From: Methylorubrum zatmanii
GTDB lineage: Bacteria > Pseudomonadota > Alphaproteobacteria > Rhizobiales > Beijerinckiaceae
Assembly (NCBI RefSeq): GCF_014845115.1
Contig: NZ_NKUI01000112.1
Span: 1-52,312, forward strand
Direction: 5' to 3'
DNA length: 52,312 nt
Shown here: positions 48,493-52,312 of the stretch, piece after piece
How the letters are laid out: each line of letters opens with the position of its first letter
Numbering within the stretch: position 1 is the stretch's first letter
The notes under the pieces: generated by a model
The model's input: the letters and a program-made list of their open reading frames with translations, nothing else
Database searches by the model: none
Told to the model about the DNA's origin: nothing
Program-made: the position numbers and the translations under genes

Positions 48493-51254
48493 GCGCCCGC
48501 CTTCTCCGGGACGGCCGCGAGCTTTTGAAAGATCCGGTCGGGGGCGAACGGCGTCGCGGTCAGCCGCACGCCGGTGGCGTCGCGGATCGCATTGCCCAGG
48601 GCGGCGGCGACGGGGTTGTAGGGGGCTTCGCTCATCGATTTGGCGCCCATGGGCCCGACCGTGTCGTGGGTGTCGGCGAACAGCACCTGGGTCAGCGGCA
48701 CGTCGGCCATGGCCGGGATGTGGTAGTTGCGCAGGGTCCGCGTGACCACCCCGCCCGCTTCGTCGAAGCGGACATCCTCGTAGAGGGCCGCACCGAGCGC
48801 CTGCGCCACGCCGCCCTCGATCTGCCCCCGGCACTGCATCGGGTTGATGACGACGCCGGCATCCGCCGCCTGGATGCTCTTGAGGATGCGGATCGCACCG
48901 GTCGGCGGATGCACGGCGACGCGAAAGGCCTGGACGTTGAAGGCGACCGAGCGCGGGCTGCCATCGGCCTCGCCCACGGCCTCGAACGCCGCCGCTTCGG
49001 CGAGGACGGCAAGGGGGATGAGCCCGGCCGGGGTCTCGACCCCGTCGCGGGTCAGGCGGCACTCGGCCGGCGCGACGCCGGCCCGCTCCGCCGCCGCCGC
49101 GCGGATCCGCTGCGCCAGCGCCGTGGCCGCGCGAAAATTCGCCTGACCCGCCACCACGGTGCCGGTGCTGCCATAGGCGCCGGTATCGTGGGGGACGGCA
49201 TCGGTGTCGGCCTGGATCAGACGGATGCGGTCGGGTGTGGTGCCGAGGACCTCGGCGGCGATCTGCCCGTGCACGGTGCTGGTGCCGTTGCCGAACTCGG
49301 CGGTGCCGACCGAGAGGGCGTAGGCCCCGTCCGGTTCCAGGCGGATGCGGGCATGGGCGACGTGGCCGCGCGGCGGGATCGTGTCGATCATGCCGAGCGC
49401 CATGCCCTGGCCGACCCGCCAGTCGGGGCCCGGCGGCGCCTCGCCGCTGCCGTGGGCGAGGGCGGCCTGGGCGAGATCGAGGCATTGGTCGAGCCCGTAG
49501 GAGCCGTAGACCACGTCGTGCGGCTCCAGGCTGGTCGAGACCATCGGATCGCCCGGCCGCACGGCGTTGAGGCGGCGCATCGCGAACGGATCGATCCCGA
49601 GATCCCGCGCCAGTTCGTCCAGCGCCGATTCCACGGCGAAGATCGTCTGGCTCAAGCCGTAGCCGCGAAAGGCCCCGGCCGGCAGGGTATGGGTGTAGAC
49701 GGCATAGCCCTCCACCCGCTTGTTGGGGCAGGCATAGGCGGCGATGCTCTCGTTGCAGCCGTGGTGCAGCACGCCGCCGGCATGGTTGCCGTAGGCGCCG
49801 GTATTCGAGAGAACCCGAAGCGAGAGCGCGGTGAGGCGCCCGTCCGCCCGCGCCCCGACCTTCACCCGCACCCGCATCGGGTGGCGCGTCGTGGCGGCCG
49901 AAAAATTCTCCTCGCGGGTCATCTCGTATTTGACCGGCCGCCCGGTGCGCAGCACCGCCAGCGCCACCAGATCCTCGGTCAGCGTCTCCTGCTTGCCGCC
50001 GAAGCCGCCGCCGACCCGTCCGCACAGCACCCGCACCCGGTCGCGGCCGAGATCGAACAGGCGACACAGGGCGTCGCGGGTGAGGAAGGGCACCTGGGTC
50101 GAGGAGCGCAGGGTCAGCCGGCCCTCGGCATCGAGCCAGCCGAGGGCGCCGTGCGTCTCGAGATGGACGTGCTGCACCCGCTGCGAGACATACTCGGCCT
50201 CGTGGATGCGGTCGGCCTCGCGAAAACCCGCCTCGACATCGCCGATGGCGCCATGGGCCTCGGCGGCGAGGTTCGGATGCGACAGGAGCGGCGGCGCATC
50301 CTCGCCCGGCCGGGGCGGCTCCCGGTCGGCGGGATCGTGGACGAGGGGCGCGTCGGCCCCCAACGCCGCTTCGGGATCGAGGACGGCGGGCCGGATCTCG
50401 TACTCCACCCGCAGCGCCCGCAGGCCGGCCAAGGCCGCCGCCTCGCTCTCGGCGACCACCGCCGCGACCCGCTGGCCGTGGAAGCGGATGACCGGGTCGA
50501 GCACCGCGGTGTCGGCGGCGTCGTCCAGCGGGTTCTCGTGCCGCCCGGTCGAGAAGCGGCGGCGCGGCGCGTCCGCGTGGGTCAGCACCGCGACCACGCC
50601 CGGCACGGCGAGGGCCTCGGCCCGGTCGATGCGAAGGATCCGGGCATGGGCATGGGGCGCGCGCAAGACCTTCAGGTGCAGCAGGCCCGGCACCGCTTCG
50701 TCGAAGGTATAGGCCGCCCGGCCGGAGACGACGGCCCGGCTCGCCGGAGCGGGCAGGCTGCGCCCGACCGGACCGGCCTCCGCCCCGTCGGCCAAGTCGG
50801 TGTGAGCGATCCCGGCCACCGCGTCGCGGATCGCCCGGTAGCCGGTGCAGCGGCACAGATTGCCCTTGAGCGCCGTGCCGAGATCCTGCCGCTGGCCCTG
50901 GTCGAGGGCTGCGGCCGTCATGATCATGCCGGGGGTGCAGAAGCCGCATTGGAAGCCCTGGGCCGCGCAGAAGGCCTCCTGCATCGGGTGAAGCCGTTCG
51001 GGAGGCCCGTCGCCGGGGGCGCAGGGGCCGGCGAGGCCTTCGATGGTGGTGATCGCGCGCCCCTCCGCCTGGAAGGCGGGCAGCAGGCAGGCATGCACCG
51101 GCTCCCCGTCGAGATGGACGGTGCAGGCGCCGCAATCGCCCGCATCGCAGCCCTTCTTGACCCCGAACCAGCCGAGATCCCGCAGCAGCGTGCGCAGGCA
51201 CTGGCCGGGGCGCGGCGCGGCCTCCTGGATCTGGCCGTTGACGGTCAGCCTCAT
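48489..51254 (-). CDS. Xanthine dehydrogenase-type fused [2Fe-2S]/molybdopterin subunit
   Basis: 921 residues. N-terminal [2Fe-2S] domains (residues 1 to about 150): C36, C41, C44 in GCDAGDCGACTV with C56, then QCGFCTPG and LCRCTGY. After a linker the Mo domain runs to the end: GGGFGGKQET, the active-site loop AFRGYGLSQ, and a C-terminal GAKSMSEAP with the catalytic glutamate. In most bacterial xanthine dehydrogenases the [2Fe-2S] part is fused to FAD or is separate; here it is fused to the Mo part and FAD is separate. The ATPase-like start at 51254 is set by the MRLTVNG opening. Linked to guaD and the FAD subunit by 4-bp overlaps, so xanthine to urate is the most likely reaction. Confidence 0.92.
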   Translation of the reverse strand: MRLTVNGQIQEAAPRPGQCLRTLLRDLGWFGVKKGCDAGDCGACTVHLDGEPVHACLLPAFQAEGRAITTIEGLAGPCAPGDGPPERLHPMQEAFCAAQGFQCGFCTPGMIMTAAALDQGQRQDLGTALKGNLCRCTGYRAIRDAVAGIAHTDLADGAEAGPVGRSLPAPASRAVVSGRAAYTFDEAVPGLLHLKVLRAPHAHARILRIDRAEALAVPGVVAVLTHADAPRRRFSTGRHENPLDDAADTAVLDPVIRFHGQRVAAVVAESEAAALAGLRALRVEYEIRPAVLDPEAALGADAPLVHDPADREPPRPGEDAPPLLSHPNLAAEAHGAIGDVEAGFREADRIHEAEYVSQRVQHVHLETHGALGWLDAEGRLTLRSSTQVPFLTRDALCRLFDLGRDRVRVLCGRVGGGFGGKQETLTEDLVALAVLRTGRPVKYEMTREENFSAATTRHPMRVRVKVGARADGRLTALSLRVLSNTGAYGNHAGGVLHHGCNESIAAYACPNKRVEGYAVYTHTLPAGAFRGYGLSQTIFAVESALDELARDLGIDPFAMRRLNAVRPGDPMVSTSLEPHDVVYGSYGLDQCLDLAQAALAHGSGEAPPGPDWRVGQGMALGMIDTIPPRGHVAHARIRLEPDGAYALSVGTAEFGNGTSTVHGQIAAEVLGTTPDRIRLIQADTDAVPHDTGAYGSTGTVVAGQANFRAATALAQRIRAAAAERAGVAPAECRLTRDGVETPAGLIPLAVLAEAAAFEAVGEADGSPRSVAFNVQAFRVAVHPPTGAIRILKSIQAADAGVVINPMQCRGQIEGGVAQALGAALYEDVRFDEAGGVVTRTLRNYHIPAMADVPLTQVLFADTHDTVGPMGAKSMSEAPYNPVAAALGNAIRDATGVRLTATPFAPDRIFQKLAAVPEKAGA

Positions 51255-52066
51255 CGGGCCAGCTCCTCTCGGATCTCTTCGGCGAGCAGCCCGGTCACGT
51301 GCCGGCGCCAGTCCGGCGCGCCGTGGACGTCGTCGTACCAGCCATCCTCGGGGATCGCCGCCGCGATCGCCTGCCGCAGCGCCGCCGCGGCCGGCACGGT
51401 CGCGAAGGGCAGTTGCACCGGGCGCGGCGTCGCGGCCGTGATCGTCAGGGTGAAGCCCCCCGCGCGGTCGCGCGTCCCGATCACCAGCGCCCCGGAGCGA
51501 CCCTCGGGGGAGAGGGCGATGCGGCGGAAGGCCGTGCGCCGCCGCAGGGCCGCCGCCGGCAGGTCGATGCCGAGCAGGATCTCGCCGGGGGCAAGCGCCG
51601 TCCGCTGCGGCCCGAGCACGAATGCGGTGACAGGCAGGCGGCGCTCGCCGCCATCGGGCCGGCGCACCACGCAGGCGCCGTCGAGCGCCGCCGTCAGCGC
51701 GATCATCGGGCCGGCCGGCAGGGCCATGCAGAGATTGCCGCCGACGCTCGCCCGATTCCAGATCTTGAACGAGCCCAGCAGCGCCCGGCAGCATTGTCCG
51801 ACGAGCGGCGCGGCGATCCACTCCTTCGGCAGGGCGAGCCGGTCGAGTTCGGCGATGGTGCCCGTCGCCGAAAGGCGCAGGCCCGCCTCCGACAGCTCGG
51901 CCGCCGGCCAGCCGAGGGCGGACAGGTCGATCAACCGGGCGAGGGCGGGCTGCGGCTCGGAGAACAGCCACGTGCCGCCCGCGAGCCAGGCATCGCCCGC
52001 GCGCCACTCGGGCAGCGCGTCCAGGCTGCGCGGTCTCAGGACGGCGGTGATCGTGTCGAGATCCAT
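51251..52066 (-). CDS. Xanthine dehydrogenase FAD subunit
   Basis: 271 residues, CoxM/XdhB-like FAD domain. LAGGTWLFSEPQ is the FAD phosphate loop, and NRASVGGNLCMALPAGPMI the second flavin landmark (stronger match than in the subunit at 16313). It is the first gene of the minus-strand operon with the fused [2Fe-2S]/Mo subunit and guaD, coupled by a 4-bp ATGA overlap. No XdhC chaperone gene is present in the window. Confidence 0.9.
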   Translation of the reverse strand: MDLDTITAVLRPRSLDALPEWRAGDAWLAGGTWLFSEPQPALARLIDLSALGWPAAELSEAGLRLSATGTIAELDRLALPKEWIAAPLVGQCCRALLGSFKIWNRASVGGNLCMALPAGPMIALTAALDGACVVRRPDGGERRLPVTAFVLGPQRTALAPGEILLGIDLPAAALRRRTAFRRIALSPEGRSGALVIGTRDRAGGFTLTITAATPRPVQLPFATVPAAAALRQAIAAAIPEDGWYDDVHGAPDWRRHVTGLLAEEIREELAR

Positions 52067-52312
52067 GGGGAGGCCGCTCGTGCGTTCTACCGACCTTCGG
52101 CCGCCGTCACGGCCTGCGTCCAGATCCCCTCACAGATTCCCTCGCTGGTCCTCTCGCCGGTCCTTTCGGGCCTGCGGGCGATGACGGGCTGGTCGGGGCC
52201 GCCGGAGGGGGCGAGCGGCGGGGCGGTCTCGGTCATCATGCATTCGGGAGGCGTGACAAACGCGACGGCGGGGATCGTTGAGGGTCCGGGTTGAGCCTTT
52301 TTCTGGCCGCCG
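52067..52312. other. Upstream region of the xanthine dehydrogenase operon
   Basis: 246 bp to the window end with no supportable gene. It must contain or approach the promoter of the operon. A short imperfect tandem (TCCCTCGCTGGTCC then TCTCGCCGGTCC, about 52138-52164) is present. Confidence 0.35.

Noticed and set aside
48525..52184. Very long open frame on the plus strand opposite the xanthine dehydrogenase genes
   Set aside because: Its translation is Arg/Gly/Ala/Asp/His-rich with no domain motifs, and it is the expected high-GC shadow of the minus-strand genes, which carry intact iron-sulfur, Mo and FAD motifs.
1..52312. Insertion sequences, integrases or phage genes
   Set aside because: No transposase, recombinase or phage protein was recognised in any frame; the only repeats are short palindromes.

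Overview
The window is a 52.3 kb stretch of very GC-rich bacterial chromosome with tightly packed genes, many 1-11 bp gene overlaps and strong G/C third-position bias. The gene set (two CoxMSL/xanthine-dehydrogenase-type molybdenum hydroxylases, HyuAB, AtzG-AtzE-HpxZ, BMP-type ABC importers, NMT1/THI5-type importers) and a dispersed palindromic intergenic repeat suggest an alphaproteobacterium of the Hyphomicrobiales, most likely Methylobacteriaceae. That placement is inference; no rRNA or tRNA gene was seen. Almost everything recognisable concerns uptake and breakdown of purines, pyrimidine-like rings and other N-heterocycles.

Region A (about 0.3-17.3 kb). A plus-strand operon (hyuA, hyuB, a CoxG-like SRPBCC protein, a creatininase-family amidohydrolase) converges on a minus-strand block. 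That block holds a three-subunit molybdenum hydroxylase (FAD, [2Fe-2S] and Mo subunits), two tandem-duplicated BMP-family binding proteins, a double ABC ATPase, two permeases and an IclR regulator. A palindrome family (TATCC-N7-GGATA, in tandem with a TCG spacer at two sites) lies upstream of hyuA, of the molybdenum hydroxylase and of iclR itself. This argues that one regulator controls import, ring hydroxylation and ring opening of one substrate. The substrate is not known.

Region B (about 18.3-30.2 kb). An NCS2 xanthine/uracil-type permease is divergent from a fused UraD-HiuH protein (5-hydroxyisourate to allantoin). Next come AtzG/HpxX-, AtzE- and HpxZ/AtzH-like genes, a decayed isochorismatase/biuret-hydrolase-like remnant, a Tsx-like outer-membrane channel and a second complete BMP nucleoside-type ABC importer.

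Region C (about 30.2-44.9 kb). After two small secreted proteins comes a ten-gene minus-strand operon: an NMT1/THI5-type ABC importer (two binding proteins, permease, ATPase), a Rieske oxygenase, a GlcD-like FAD oxidase, a flavodoxin-fold NAD(P)H oxidoreductase, an AMP-dependent acyl ligase, a second creatininase-family protein and a CocE/NonD hydrolase. A divergent LysR regulator is followed by a cytosine-deaminase-like amidohydrolase. This looks like a self-contained catabolic pathway for an unidentified cyclic compound.

Region D (about 45-52.3 kb). Two paralogous 82-residue secreted proteins, a second LysR regulator, and a minus-strand operon for purine oxidation: FAD subunit, fused [2Fe-2S]-molybdopterin xanthine dehydrogenase subunit, and guanine deaminase. 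With the NCS2 permease and UraD-HiuH this covers guanine to xanthine to urate and 5-hydroxyisourate to allantoin. The urate oxidase step and allantoinase are not in the window.

Six same-orientation copies of a roughly 105 bp two-hairpin repeat lie in intergenic gaps. In most, the right end supplies the stop codon of the adjacent minus-strand gene, and the outer stem varies between copies with pairing kept.
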